Origin: Microscilla marina ATCC 23134 | GTDB lineage: Bacteria; Bacteroidota; Bacteroidia; Cytophagales; Microscillaceae | Direction: 5' to 3' | Length of the DNA: 64,000 bases | Assembly: GCF_000169175.1 (NCBI RefSeq) | Contig: NZ_AAWS01000001.1 | Location: forward strand, 186,001-250,000 | Part shown: one piece after another, positions 27,008 through 35,253 of the stretch | Position numbering within the stretch: position 1 is the first letter of the stretch | Layout of the letters: the number at the start of each line of letters is the position of its first letter | Position numbers and translations under genes: made by a program | The notes under the pieces: model-generated | What the model saw: the letters and a program-made list of their open reading frames with translations, nothing else | Database searches by the model: none | Told to the model about the DNA's origin: nothing

Positions 27008-27567
27008 CCTGTTGTCTGGTGATATGTACAGTGCAAAGTACAGCAATTCATTGACAAACTCACTGTACTTTGCCTGGATAAAAAACTGTGCGGCTATAAA
27101 TTAGGGAGCAAACAAGAAATAATCTACCCATTTTGCAGCTGCTCTTTTGCCCCGATACTTTGTTACTTTTTTGCAGCCATAGCTCTGCTATGACTTTAAA
27201 AAGTGCCGCGTCTCAGAATAAAATAGCTATCAAAGAACGGGTATCCTATTTTTTAATTGCTCCCTTATTGTTTTTGATAACAATACTCCGCAGTGATTTT
27301 AGTCAAAGTTGTTTGCTGGTTCTCAGTTATTTACGAATTTAAAAACTATTTAATTGGGTGTTTGGGCGTAAAACCGACACACTTTTAAAAATAAATTGAG
27401 TAAGCAATCTTAATATAAAATACTGGTTTGCAGCATTTAACAAGGTAAACATTTACTCGAATCAGCTATTGACTATCGACTAAATACTATGGACTATTGG
27501 ATAAGTGATCTGGAAAAAATAAGAGGTGCCAAATTTGGTAGTTTTACTAAAATCCTGGGATATAGTT
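27008..27567. other. Gene-free spacer
   Basis: About 560 bases between two minus-strand genes. It contains a partial interspersed repeat (27158-27216) and a degenerate GACTATCGACT/GGACTATTGG motif at 27470-27500. The small open frames here do not look coding. Confidence 0.45.
27158..27216. repeat. Interspersed repeat, partial copy
   Basis: CTTTGTTACTTTTTTGCAG, then CCATAGCTCTGCTATG and AAAAAGTGCCGC matches the inner block of the complete element at about 31464-31522, including the GTAGC/GCTAC-type hairpin (here ATAGC/GCTAT). Neither inverted end is present. Confidence 0.5.
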
Positions 27568-28671
27568 TTAGCCCCCCAAACTTACCGTATGCCCTTTTTG
27601 TGGGTCAACCTGACCACTCAACATGTGTTGATATAATTGTTCCAGTGCCTGGCTCCCCTGGTGTTTATCTACAACTATAGCAGGCTGTACCTCAGTGGTA
27701 AACTGATGCCATACTTTAGCTACTCGTTTTTTTAGCTCGTCGAGTCCCCAGTCTTTCACCCGTTTTTGCATTTGCGTGGGCGCAAAAAAGAACTCGCCAG
27801 GTTGAGGAAGGGTTTGTGCTCCTTGCAAGTGTTGCCAATCGGTAAGTCCTACCAAACAATTGTAGGCAAGTTGTTGTTGCAAATGAGTCTGCAACTGGTA
27901 TTGTGTCTGGTGGTTGCCCGTAAAGTCCACTACTACATGCTTTTGCTGTGGATTAAGTGTAGTTATTTGACCATAAGTGAGCACCTGATCATACCAACCT
28001 AGTTGTTGTACAAAGTCAGTGTTTTTAGCCGACGTGAGCCCTACAATGTGTATGGAGAGATTTTCTTGTTTTTTGCGCAAAGCAAGCAAAAATGCCAATG
28101 CCTGGGCAGTCTTGCTCGATGCACTGGTTAACACAATATGGGTTGCCCCAAAAAATGCCTGATCAGCCACCAAATCTTCTATCAAAAAAGAGGTTTGAAA
28201 CAAAGGAGCATACAAGCTGTGCAGGGCTTCTTTTTGTGGGTGGTACAACAAATCCTGGGTTATATTGACGTAACTGTTGTATACTGGAGCCAACCCTTGG
28301 CGATGCGTCGACACATCTATAAAACTATGCGGTGCCACCTTGCCTGCAGTTACCAACAAGTGCGACGACATAGGATAATATCCATAAAAGCGTTGTCCGG
28401 GGAGTATGTCAGGGTGGTTAGACACGGCTACATCGGCAAAGCCCCATACCGGAATAATTCCATGCCTTTCTTGAGTAGGGAAAAACTTCCAGTACCCCAT
28501 CTTATCTCCCACTATTGCATAGGTAATATTATTGGAGGTAAACGCAAACTGGTCTATTTTAAGTAATACCTGGTGAGGTTGTAAGTTTTCAGAGTAACTG
28601 GTTTCCACGGTTTTTCCTGCACTGAGATTGTTTAGTTCAACCACAAAATTTTTAGCTTTGATTGGCAGCAT
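27568..28671 (-). CDS. DUF2855 family protein
   Basis: A 367-residue soluble protein matching the DUF2855 family, which is distantly related to zinc-free medium-chain dehydrogenases. The N-terminal part has VLLKIDQFAFTSNNITYAIVGD and HGIIPVWGFADV; the C-terminal part has a Rossmann-like strand-helix series (THIVLTSASSKTAQALAFLL) that would bind a nicotinamide cofactor. The reaction is unknown. The ATG at 28671 starts 17 bases downstream (in its own direction) of a perfect 16-base palindrome that may be an operator. It appears monocistronic. Confidence 0.82.
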   Translation of the reverse strand: MLPIKAKNFVVELNNLSAGKTVETSYSENLQPHQVLLKIDQFAFTSNNITYAIVGDKMGYWKFFPTQERHGIIPVWGFADVAVSNHPDILPGQRFYGYYPMSSHLLVTAGKVAPHSFIDVSTHRQGLAPVYNSYVNITQDLLYHPQKEALHSLYAPLFQTSFLIEDLVADQAFFGATHIVLTSASSKTAQALAFLLALRKKQENLSIHIVGLTSAKNTDFVQQLGWYDQVLTYGQITTLNPQQKHVVVDFTGNHQTQYQLQTHLQQQLAYNCLVGLTDWQHLQGAQTLPQPGEFFFAPTQMQKRVKDWGLDELKKRVAKVWHQFTTEVQPAIVVDKHQGSQALEQLYQHMLSGQVDPQKGHTVSLGG

Positions 28672-29130
28672 ATATCTGTTAGAATAAAAGGTTTTAAAAC
28701 CTTAAATATATCAATCCGAATTTGTTCGACCATAGCATCAGATGAAAATATTTTTTTACCGTTATAAAAGCCTCCCAGACCGTTTCTTTAGGCACTTGTT
28801 TTTATTGGCTAGGCTTTGGTTTCATTTTTCAGGCGATTGTTCTAATTTTGATTATTGTTTGATAAGTATTGGGTAAAAGTACAACAATCTTCAACAAAAA
28901 CCAGAAGTAATGGTTTCATGAACAGTTCATTACCTTGGATAGTTTGTTAAAAATGTACAGGTTGCTGTAGCAATAGTTCAAAAATAACTACTATACATCC
29001 AATTAGAAAGGTAGAAAGCCTTGCCTGTTTTGAGAGTTTGGTAATTATTGATTAAATAGTAACAACCAAGCTGTATGTGACACAATTTCTAAATAAAAAA
29101 ATAGAAGTAACCAACACAAACTTTTACAAA
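28672..29130. other. Gene-free divergent promoter region
   Basis: About 460 AT-rich bases between the divergent DUF2855 and scoA genes. The only clear structure is the palindrome at 28688-28703. No coding sequence and no confident promoter seen. Confidence 0.35.
28688..28703. promoter_or_regulatory. 16-base perfect palindrome, possible operator
   Basis: AAGGTTTTAAAACCTT is a perfect inverted repeat centred 24 bases before the start of the DUF2855 gene, where a repressor could block transcription or initiation. A chance origin in AT-rich DNA cannot be excluded. Confidence 0.35.
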
Positions 29131-29826
29131 ATGATAAACAAAGTAATAGATAACGCTGAGGTGGCAGTAGCCGACATTCCTAACAATGCTACCCTTATGT
29201 TGGGGGGCTTTGGGCTGTGTGGTATTCCCGAAAACTGCATTAGTGCACTGGTGGCAAAAAAGACCGAAGGGCTTACCTGTATTTCTAACAATGCCGGAGT
29301 AGATGACTTTGGTATTGGCTTGATGCTCCAGCAACGCCAGGTGAAAAAAATGATCTCTTCTTATGTAGGCGAAAACAAAGAGTTTGAGCGACAGCTATTG
29401 TCGGGTGAACTTGAGGTAGAGCTTACTCCACAGGGCACCCTTGCCGAGCGTATTCGTGCTGGTGGAGCTGGTATCCCTGCATTTTTTACTCCAGCAGGCT
29501 ATGGTACCGAGGTAGCAGAAGGCAAAGAAACCCGTGAGTTTGACGGAAAAATGTACTTGATGGAAAACTGGTTAATTGCCGACTTTGCTTTGGTAAAAGC
29601 CTGGAAGGGAGACACTGCCGGTAACCTTGTTTTTAAAGGTACCGCCCGCAACTTTAACCCAATGATGGCAGCAGCGGGTAAAATAACCATTGCCGAAGTA
29701 GAAGAGTTAGTTCCTGCCGGAGAGCTTGATCCTAATGCTATTCACACACCAGGAGTATTTGTTCAGCGTATTTTCCAGGGCACTGGCTACGAAAAGCGCA
29801 TTGAGCAAAGAACAGTGTCGGCTTAA
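29131..29826 (+). CDS. scoA: 3-oxoacid CoA-transferase subunit A
   Basis: A 231-residue alpha subunit of succinyl-CoA:3-ketoacid CoA-transferase. It has the family start [15 protein letters not shown], the glycine-rich [13 protein letters not shown], and the [20 protein letters not shown] region. With ScoB it moves CoA from succinyl-CoA to acetoacetate. The ATG at 29131 matches the family start; the frame extends to a GTG at 29077, adding 18 residues not seen in relatives. It lies 41 bases before scoB, forming an operon. Confidence 0.95.
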   Translation: MINKVIDNAEVAVADIPNNATLMLGGFGLCGIPENCISALVAKKTEGLTCISNNAGVDDFGIGLMLQQRQVKKMISSYVGENKEFERQLLSGELEVELTPQGTLAERIRAGGAGIPAFFTPAGYGTEVAEGKETREFDGKMYLMENWLIADFALVKAWKGDTAGNLVFKGTARNFNPMMAAAGKITIAEVEELVPAGELDPNAIHTPGVFVQRIFQGTGYEKRIEQRTVSA

Positions 29827-29867
29827 TTGCTACGGTTTTTCTCATTGACAATCAAAAAAAAATAATT

Positions 29868-30527
29868 ATGGCTTTAGATAAAAACGGCATAGCTCAGCGT
29901 ATTGCCAAAGAGTTAAAAGATGGTTATTATGTAAACTTGGGCATAGGTATTCCCACTTTGGTGGCAAACTATATTCCTGAAGGCATGGACGTAGTGCTAC
30001 AGTCTGAGAACGGACTGTTAGGTATTGGCCCTTTTCCTACCGAAGAAAACGTAGATGCTGACTTGATCAATGCGGGTAAGCAAACTATTTCGATGGTAGA
30101 TGGCTCTGTATTGTTTAGCTCTGCTGATAGTTTTGGTATGATTAGAGGGGGGCACATCGACCTGACTATTTTGGGAGCAATGGAAGTATCAGAAAATGGA
30201 GACATTGCCAACTGGAAGATTCCTGGTAAAATGGTGAAAGGCATGGGAGGCGCGATGGATTTGGTAGCTTCGGCAAAAAACATCATTGTGGCAATGCGTC
30301 ATGTAGACAAATACGGTAAGTCTAAACTATTACCTGAATGCAGCCTACCGCTAACGGGGGTAAACTGTGTAAAGAAAATTGTGACCGAGCTTGGGGTGTT
30401 TGAAGTAGTGCCAGAAGGTGGGTTTAAGGTACTGGAGCGTGCTCCAGGGGTAAGCCTGGAAGAAATAAAAAACTCTACCGCAGGTAAATTAATTGTAGAA
30501 GAAGAAATACCTGAAATGGCTTTTTAA
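29868..30527 (+). CDS. scoB: 3-oxoacid CoA-transferase subunit B
   Basis: A 219-residue beta subunit. The catalytic glutamate that forms the CoA thioester is Glu47 in the QSENGLLG motif, preceded by VNLGIGIPTLVANYIP. Other family signatures are GGHIDLTILGAMEVS and GKMVKGMGGAMDLV. It works with ScoA to activate acetoacetate for thiolysis to acetyl-CoA; the acetoacetate could come from fumarylacetoacetase encoded 9 kb upstream. An intrinsic terminator ends the operon about 100 bases downstream. Confidence 0.96.
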   Translation: MALDKNGIAQRIAKELKDGYYVNLGIGIPTLVANYIPEGMDVVLQSENGLLGIGPFPTEENVDADLINAGKQTISMVDGSVLFSSADSFGMIRGGHIDLTILGAMEVSENGDIANWKIPGKMVKGMGGAMDLVASAKNIIVAMRHVDKYGKSKLLPECSLPLTGVNCVKKIVTELGVFEVVPEGGFKVLERAPGVSLEEIKNSTAGKLIVEEEIPEMAF

Positions 30528-30623
30528 CTTTTTTATTTCCGAAATTTAAAACGGTGATGTGAAGATACATACTTTGTTGGTCCCAACTAATAAGTTTCAA
30601 ATAGGCAAAGTGCTACAAAAGAC

Positions 30624-30663
30624 AAGCTACAAACGTATAGTAAACATCGTTTGTAGCTTTTTT
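30624..30663 (+). terminator. Intrinsic terminator of scoAB
   Basis: Perfect 12-base arms AAGCTACAAACG (30624-30635) and CGTTTGTAGCTT (30648-30659) are followed by a T-run to 30663. It lies 97 bases after scoB and 20 before the next gene. Confidence 0.9.
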
Positions 30664-30682
30664 AATTAATTTATTAAAAACA

Positions 30683-31309
30683 ATGAATCAAGCAGTGGTG
30701 ATTGGGTATTCCGGACACGCTTATGTGGTCATTGATATACTCACTAGTATGGGGTATACTGTTACTGGGTATTATGATAGGGAAGAAAAAGCCCGTAACC
30801 CTTACCTCTTAAAGTACCAAGGCAAAGAAACTGCCCCAAGCATTGGTAAACAATTGAAGAAACTCGCTTATTTTATAAGCATTGGCGACAACTATGCCCG
30901 CAAAAAAGTGTACGAATTACTTGTTGGTTCTACTGCTCAGCCTGTGAACGCCATTCACCCCCAAAGCATTGTGAGCCATGCCGCATACATTGCAAGTCAG
31001 ACAGGAGTAATGGTTGCGCCCAATGTAGTGATTAACGCTTGTTGTTATGTAGGTGTAGGGAGCATTTGTAATACATCAAGTACCCTTGAGCATGAGTGCC
31101 ATATAGGGGACTTTTGCCATATAGCTCCAGGCGCCACCCTATGTGGCAATGTGCAAGTAGGTGATATGAGCTTTATTGGAGCCAATGCAGTAGTAAAACA
31201 AGGCATTTGTATTGGCAAAAACGTGATCATAGGCGCAGGGGCAGTAGTGATAAAAGATGTGTCTGATAACACAGTAGTGGTAGGAAATCCACAGCGAATT
31301 ATGCAATAA
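30683..31309 (+). CDS. PglD/NeuD-like sugar O- or N-acyltransferase
   Basis: A 208-residue left-handed beta-helix acyltransferase. The N-terminal domain has the nucleotide-sugar-binding start AVVIGYSGHAYVVIDIL with the GYSGHA loop seen in PglD/NeuD. From ~residue 90 come hexapeptide turns (IGDFCHIAPGATLCGNVQVG, then MSFIGANAVVKQG and IGKNVIIGAGAVVIKDV), and the catalytic His lies in HECHIGD. Relatives acetylate a UDP-amino sugar or sialic-acid type sugar using acetyl-CoA. It sits just after the scoAB terminator and before the polysaccharide locus, so a role in surface sugar modification is likely. Confidence 0.87.
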   Translation: MNQAVVIGYSGHAYVVIDILTSMGYTVTGYYDREEKARNPYLLKYQGKETAPSIGKQLKKLAYFISIGDNYARKKVYELLVGSTAQPVNAIHPQSIVSHAAYIASQTGVMVAPNVVINACCYVGVGSICNTSSTLEHECHIGDFCHIAPGATLCGNVQVGDMSFIGANAVVKQGICIGKNVIIGAGAVVIKDVSDNTVVVGNPQRIMQ

Positions 31310-31378
31310 TTTCTGCAAAAGTAATGTTTCTATAAGGGTGATTTTGTTTTTTTGTAAAACAGCCAGTACTTCAGACAC

Positions 31379-31573
31379 TTAGGAACATGTTCGCAATAAC
31401 TGTCCGGTTTAGAATAAATTAGCTTCGCAGAGCTTGAACTTCGTTCTGCGGTTCTCATTACTGCCTTTTGTTATTTTTTTCAGCCGTAGCGCTGCTACGC
31501 CCTCAAAAAATGCCGCAGTCAGCTTTGAGCCTTTAACCAAAATCTGGACACCTATTTTGAACACGTTCCTTAA
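31379..31573. mobile_element. MITE-like element with inverted ends
   Basis: A ~195-base non-coding element. The left end TAGGAACATGTTCGCAATAA, then CTGTCC (to 31405) is an imperfect inverted repeat of the right end GGACACCTATTTTGAACACG, then TTCCTTA (31546-31572). In the middle is a GTAGC-GCT-GCTAC hairpin flanked by CAGCC/GCCCTC. A truncated copy lies at 15500-15701 and an inner fragment at 27158-27216. No target duplication is certain and it encodes no transposase; the small open frames across it are not genes. Confidence 0.6.
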
Positions 31574-31627
31574 AACATCAATTAAACTAAATCGTTTCAT
31601 TCAAAAACCAACCATTTTTATAAAATA

Positions 31628-32443
31628 ATGATACAGAAATACATATTTAAATCTTTGTTTTTGATGCTCATTCCTTTAGTCTTTTGTACTTGTACCAAGG
31701 ATGGCAAAGTAAATATATTTAGCCTGCAAGACGACATAAAACTTGGACAGCAGGTACGCGACGAAATAGCCAGTCAACCTACCGAATATCCTATACTGGA
31801 TCGTACTCAGTATGCAAGCTCTTATGCTTTTTTGGAAAAAATAAGAGATAATATATTGAACGGTGGTGGAGTAGATAACCGGACAACCTTTGAGTGGCAA
31901 GTATTCATTGTGCGGGATGATCAAACCCTCAATGCTTTTGTGACTCCTGGGGGGTATATTTACGTATACACTGGGCTAATCAAGTATCTGCAAAACGAAG
32001 ATCAACTTGCCGGAGTAATGGGGCACGAGATCGCCCATGCCGACAAACGCCACTCTACTACCAACCTTACCAAAAAGTATGGGGTAAGTTTGATGCTAGA
32101 TGTGGTGTTTGGCAAAAACTCTACTGGGATTAGCGGTATTGCCAAAGATGTTGCTGGCGGTTTGAGTGGCTTGAGTTTTAGCCGTTCCACCGAGTCAGAA
32201 GCTGATGCGTTTTCGGTAGAGTACTTGTCTAAAACCAGTTATCAATGTAGTGGAGCAGCCGGGTTTTTTGAGTTGATAGAAGCCCAGGGAGGTTCAAACA
32301 CTCCAGTATGGCTAAGCACCCACCCAAGCCCCGAAAACCGGGTACAAGACATCAAAGCCAAGGCGCAGTCTATGGGTTGTAAAACCACTGTAGACACCAA
32401 TGTAAGTGATTATCAAGCCTTTCAGAACGGTTTGCCTCAGTAA
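31628..32443 (+). CDS. M48-family metalloprotease, exported
   Basis: A 271-residue zinc peptidase. The N-terminal LFLMLIPLVFCTC is a signal peptide, probably lipoprotein type with an untypical lipobox. The zinc site HEIAH is at His133-His137 (GHEIAHAD), and the third ligand is probably the Glu of STESEADAF. The substrate-side motif is NAFVTPGGYIYVYTGL. It ends with the STHPSPENRVQDI sequence common to periplasmic M48 (LoiP/BepA-like) proteases. It probably degrades misfolded envelope proteins in the periplasm. It is monocistronic, ending in a terminator, and is not obviously part of the sugar pathway. Confidence 0.92.
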   Translation: MIQKYIFKSLFLMLIPLVFCTCTKDGKVNIFSLQDDIKLGQQVRDEIASQPTEYPILDRTQYASSYAFLEKIRDNILNGGGVDNRTTFEWQVFIVRDDQTLNAFVTPGGYIYVYTGLIKYLQNEDQLAGVMGHEIAHADKRHSTTNLTKKYGVSLMLDVVFGKNSTGISGIAKDVAGGLSGLSFSRSTESEADAFSVEYLSKTSYQCSGAAGFFELIEAQGGSNTPVWLSTHPSPENRVQDIKAKAQSMGCKTTVDTNVSDYQAFQNGLPQ

Positions 32444-32457
32444 TTTTTTTAGTATAA

Positions 32458-32495
32458 AACCTCAAAGTGTGTTACTTACCCGCTTTGGGGTTTTT
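32458..32495 (+). terminator. Intrinsic terminator of the M48 gene
   Basis: AACCTCAAAG (32458-32467) pairs with CTTTGGGGTT (32483-32492) with one T:G pair and is followed by T's to 32495, 15 bases after the stop. Confidence 0.8.
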
Positions 32496-32661
32496 GGTAA
32501 ACGGCTTTGAAATAATTTTTACTAAACTTTGTGTGAAGTAAATAAATTTCTGTTATTTGCTTGCTTAGGCAAACTTAATAATCTGAAAAACTTGCACAAA
32601 GGCTTTGGTAATTAATGGTGCTGGCACACAAAATTTTTATATAAAAACGAAGATATAACCC

Positions 32662-33519
32662 ATGTCTCAAAAAACTACTGAGGATCAATGGTCAGAAATA
32701 ATTACGCCTAAAAAATCGTGGTTTGATTTAAGGCTCAACGAGCTATGGCAATACCGTGACCTGATTGTTTTGTTTGTAAGGCGTGATTTTGTGGCAGTAT
32801 ATAAACAAACCATTCTGGGACCTCTGTGGCACATCATACAACCCCTGTTTACTACCTTAGTATTTGTACTGGTTTTTGGCAAAATAGCTGGACTATCTAC
32901 TGATGGGCAACCTGCTTTTTTGTTTTACATGTGTGGGGTTACCATCTGGAACTATTTCGCTAGTAATTTAAATAAAACTTCCAATACCTTTGTAGAAAAT
33001 CAGGCAGTTTTTGGCAAAGTCTATTTTCCTCGTCTAACTGTCCCTGTTTCAAACGTTATCAGTGGTTTATTCTCCTTTACTATACAGTTTGTCCTTTTTT
33101 TAATATTTTATCTGATTTACTATTTAAGAGGTGCTCAACTCCAGCCTAATTTATGGTTATTGGCAATACCACTTTTTATACTAATCATGGCAATACTTAG
33201 TTTGGGTTTAGGTATTATCATTTCGTCGCTTACCACCAAATACCGCGACCTCACTATGTTAATAGGTTTTGGGGTACAACTCTTTATGTATGCCAGCCCT
33301 GTCATTTACCCAATGTCGTCACTGAGCCCAAAGTTGCAATACTACATGCAGTTTAATCCTGTGGCATCTATTTTAGAGGGTTTTAAATACGCCTTCTTTG
33401 GACAGGGCATAGTAAGTATCAACTCGGTTGGCTATAGTCTTCTAATAGCAGGATTCGTTTTTTTTATAGGAGTAGCATTATTTCACCGGATTGAAAAAAC
33501 ATTTATGGATACAGTTTAA
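32662..33519 (+). CDS. wzm: Polysaccharide ABC exporter permease (Wzm/TagG type)
   Basis: A 285-residue inner-membrane protein of the ABC-2 type. The N-terminal cytoplasmic arm has LWQYRDLIVLFVRRDFVAVYKQTILGP, typical of O-antigen/teichoic acid exporters, followed by six hydrophobic helices. Conserved pieces are GVTIWNYFASNLNK, VYFPRLTVPVSNV and the late YASPVIYPMS and FNPVASILEGFKYA. It forms the membrane channel that moves a lipid-linked glycan to the periplasm. It is 12 bases from its ATPase gene, so they are co-transcribed. Confidence 0.93.
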   Translation: MSQKTTEDQWSEIITPKKSWFDLRLNELWQYRDLIVLFVRRDFVAVYKQTILGPLWHIIQPLFTTLVFVLVFGKIAGLSTDGQPAFLFYMCGVTIWNYFASNLNKTSNTFVENQAVFGKVYFPRLTVPVSNVISGLFSFTIQFVLFLIFYLIYYLRGAQLQPNLWLLAIPLFILIMAILSLGLGIIISSLTTKYRDLTMLIGFGVQLFMYASPVIYPMSSLSPKLQYYMQFNPVASILEGFKYAFFGQGIVSINSVGYSLLIAGFVFFIGVALFHRIEKTFMDTV

Positions 33520-33531
33520 AAATATCAGGGT

Positions 33532-34815
33532 ATGTCAGAGATTGTATTAAGTGTAGAAAATTTGTATAAACAATACCGCTTGGGTTTGGTAGGTTCTGGA
33601 ACCTTAAAGGATGACCTGGCCCGATGGTGGGCAAGAGTGAGGGGTAAAGAAGATCCATTACTAAAAATAGGTGAGAGCAATCAGCTGGATACTATCGATG
33701 GTGACTATGTGTGGGCACTTCAAGATATTAACTTTGATGTAAAACAAGGAGAAGTGTTAGGCATTATTGGTAAAAATGGAGCAGGAAAATCAACCCTGTT
33801 AAAAATATTGTCAAAAGTAACTGGCCCTACCAAAGGTAACATCAAAGTAAAGGGGAGAGTAGCTTCTTTGCTTGAGGTAGGTACAGGGTTTCACCCTGAG
33901 CTTACTGGACGGGAAAATATTTTTCTCAACGGAGCTATTTTGGGCATGAATAAGCGAGAAATTCGTAGTAAACTAGACGAAATCACAGATTTTGCGGGAG
34001 TAAGTAAATATGTGGATACACCCGTAAAACGCTACTCTTCGGGTATGTATGTACGTCTTGCTTTTGCAGTAGCTGCCCACCTCGACCCTGAGATTTTGAT
34101 TGTAGATGAAGTACTTGCCGTGGGAGATGCGGACTTTCAGAAGAAGGCTATAGGTAAAATGAAGGATGTAAGCAAGGGAGAGGGTAGGACGGTGCTGTTT
34201 GTAAGCCATAATATGGCAAGTGTTAAAGCTTTGTGTACGCAAGCTATCATGCTGAAACAGGGACAGGTAGTTTATGAAGGAGAGCCCAATAATGTCATTG
34301 AAGAATATTTATCGCAAGATAGGATAGATATAAAGAATGGGCTAATTCCTGAAAATGCAAGCACCTATCATACTGGTGAAGCAAAGTTTAGAAGAGTTTC
34401 CTTAACAAATGTTGAAGGGGTAACGACAAACGCATTTTATTATAAATCTCCATTACATTTTAACCTTGATCTTGATGTATTACAACCAATTGAAGATGTT
34501 GTTTTGGATATAAAGATCAGCACTAAAGATGGAATGATAATTTTAGATGCAAGCACAACTTATGAACAGAAAGAGTTATTAAGTTTTGACAAGGGGTTAA
34601 AAAAAGTGTCTTGCAAAATGGAGAACAACCTACAACCTGGTAACTATAATACTACCTTAGGTATACATTATGTGAATGGTAATACAATAGACTATGTAGA
34701 GCATGTTTGTGAATTTAGTGTTCTTAACTTTCTAGAAGGAGAAGATGCTCACTTTAAACAAAGGTTTTACCATGGTTTTGTAGCAGCAAAATCTCGATGG
34801 AGTGTTTCTAATTAG
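33532..34815 (+). CDS. wzt: Polysaccharide ABC exporter ATPase (Wzt/TagH type) with glycan-binding tail
   Basis: A 427-residue protein. Residues ~1-250 are the ABC ATPase: Walker A GIIGKNGAGKSTLL, signature YSSGMYVRLAFAVA, Walker B ILIVDEVLAVGD and switch His in FVSHNMASV. An inserted loop precedes DINFDVKQGEV, as in Wzt. Residues ~270-427 are a beta-sandwich of the Wzt C-terminal type, known to recognise the non-reducing end of the glycan before export. This suggests a capped O-antigen-type polymer built in the cytoplasm by this locus. It powers the Wzm-type permease encoded just upstream. Confidence 0.94.
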   Translation: MSEIVLSVENLYKQYRLGLVGSGTLKDDLARWWARVRGKEDPLLKIGESNQLDTIDGDYVWALQDINFDVKQGEVLGIIGKNGAGKSTLLKILSKVTGPTKGNIKVKGRVASLLEVGTGFHPELTGRENIFLNGAILGMNKREIRSKLDEITDFAGVSKYVDTPVKRYSSGMYVRLAFAVAAHLDPEILIVDEVLAVGDADFQKKAIGKMKDVSKGEGRTVLFVSHNMASVKALCTQAIMLKQGQVVYEGEPNNVIEEYLSQDRIDIKNGLIPENASTYHTGEAKFRRVSLTNVEGVTTNAFYYKSPLHFNLDLDVLQPIEDVVLDIKISTKDGMIILDASTTYEQKELLSFDKGLKKVSCKMENNLQPGNYNTTLGIHYVNGNTIDYVEHVCEFSVLNFLEGEDAHFKQRFYHGFVAAKSRWSVSN

Positions 34816-34896
34816 AGTCTTATGCTCTATAGGTCAAGAAGAATGAGAAGCTTTGAAAGCAAGTGTTTTGGTGGATAGGTTACACAATGATATAAA

Positions 34897-35033
34897 GTAA
34901 AAGAATTCGAACGTTTGTTTGCCGAAAGACATTAGGTAAAACCTGCTTTTACCGTTACAAGTTGCACCTTGCTCTTGTTGGTTTAGATATCCGGGCAGGC
35001 AATAAGTTTATTTTACCTGCTTTATCTCAATAA
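34897..35033 (+). pseudogene. Possible DegT-type aminotransferase remnant
   Basis: The spacer 34816-35253 has no gene. Within it one frame reads VKEFERLFAERH-stop and another reads on from there with YKLHLALVGLDIRAGNKFILPALSQ, together resembling the N-terminal part of DegT/DnrJ aminotransferases (…VKEFE..FA…, GTAALxLALxxLxIxxGDEVIxPAL). At least one frameshift and stops separate the pieces. The rest of the spacer (35034-35253) shows nothing recognisable. Confidence 0.4.
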
Positions 35034-35253
35034 AAAAAACTCTTTCTGTTGATACAGAGATTTATGCGTGAACTTAATCATCGAGGTCTTGATGAAATAT
35101 CTTGGCACCCAAGGTGGATCTTTTATAATCTCTAGCCAGTATTTTAGCGTTTACTAACCAACCATAGGCTCTCTGAGCAGCCCATAGACTTGATAGAATA
35201 CTCGATTAGTTAGTGCTAGTCCGTTTTTAACTTAACTAATGCCCAGTTAATTT

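Noticed and set aside
30683-31309. PseH or PseD acetyltransferase for the pse operon
   Set aside because: The PseH function is better met by the GNAT half of the PseG fusion; this one is of the PglD/NeuD left-handed helix type.
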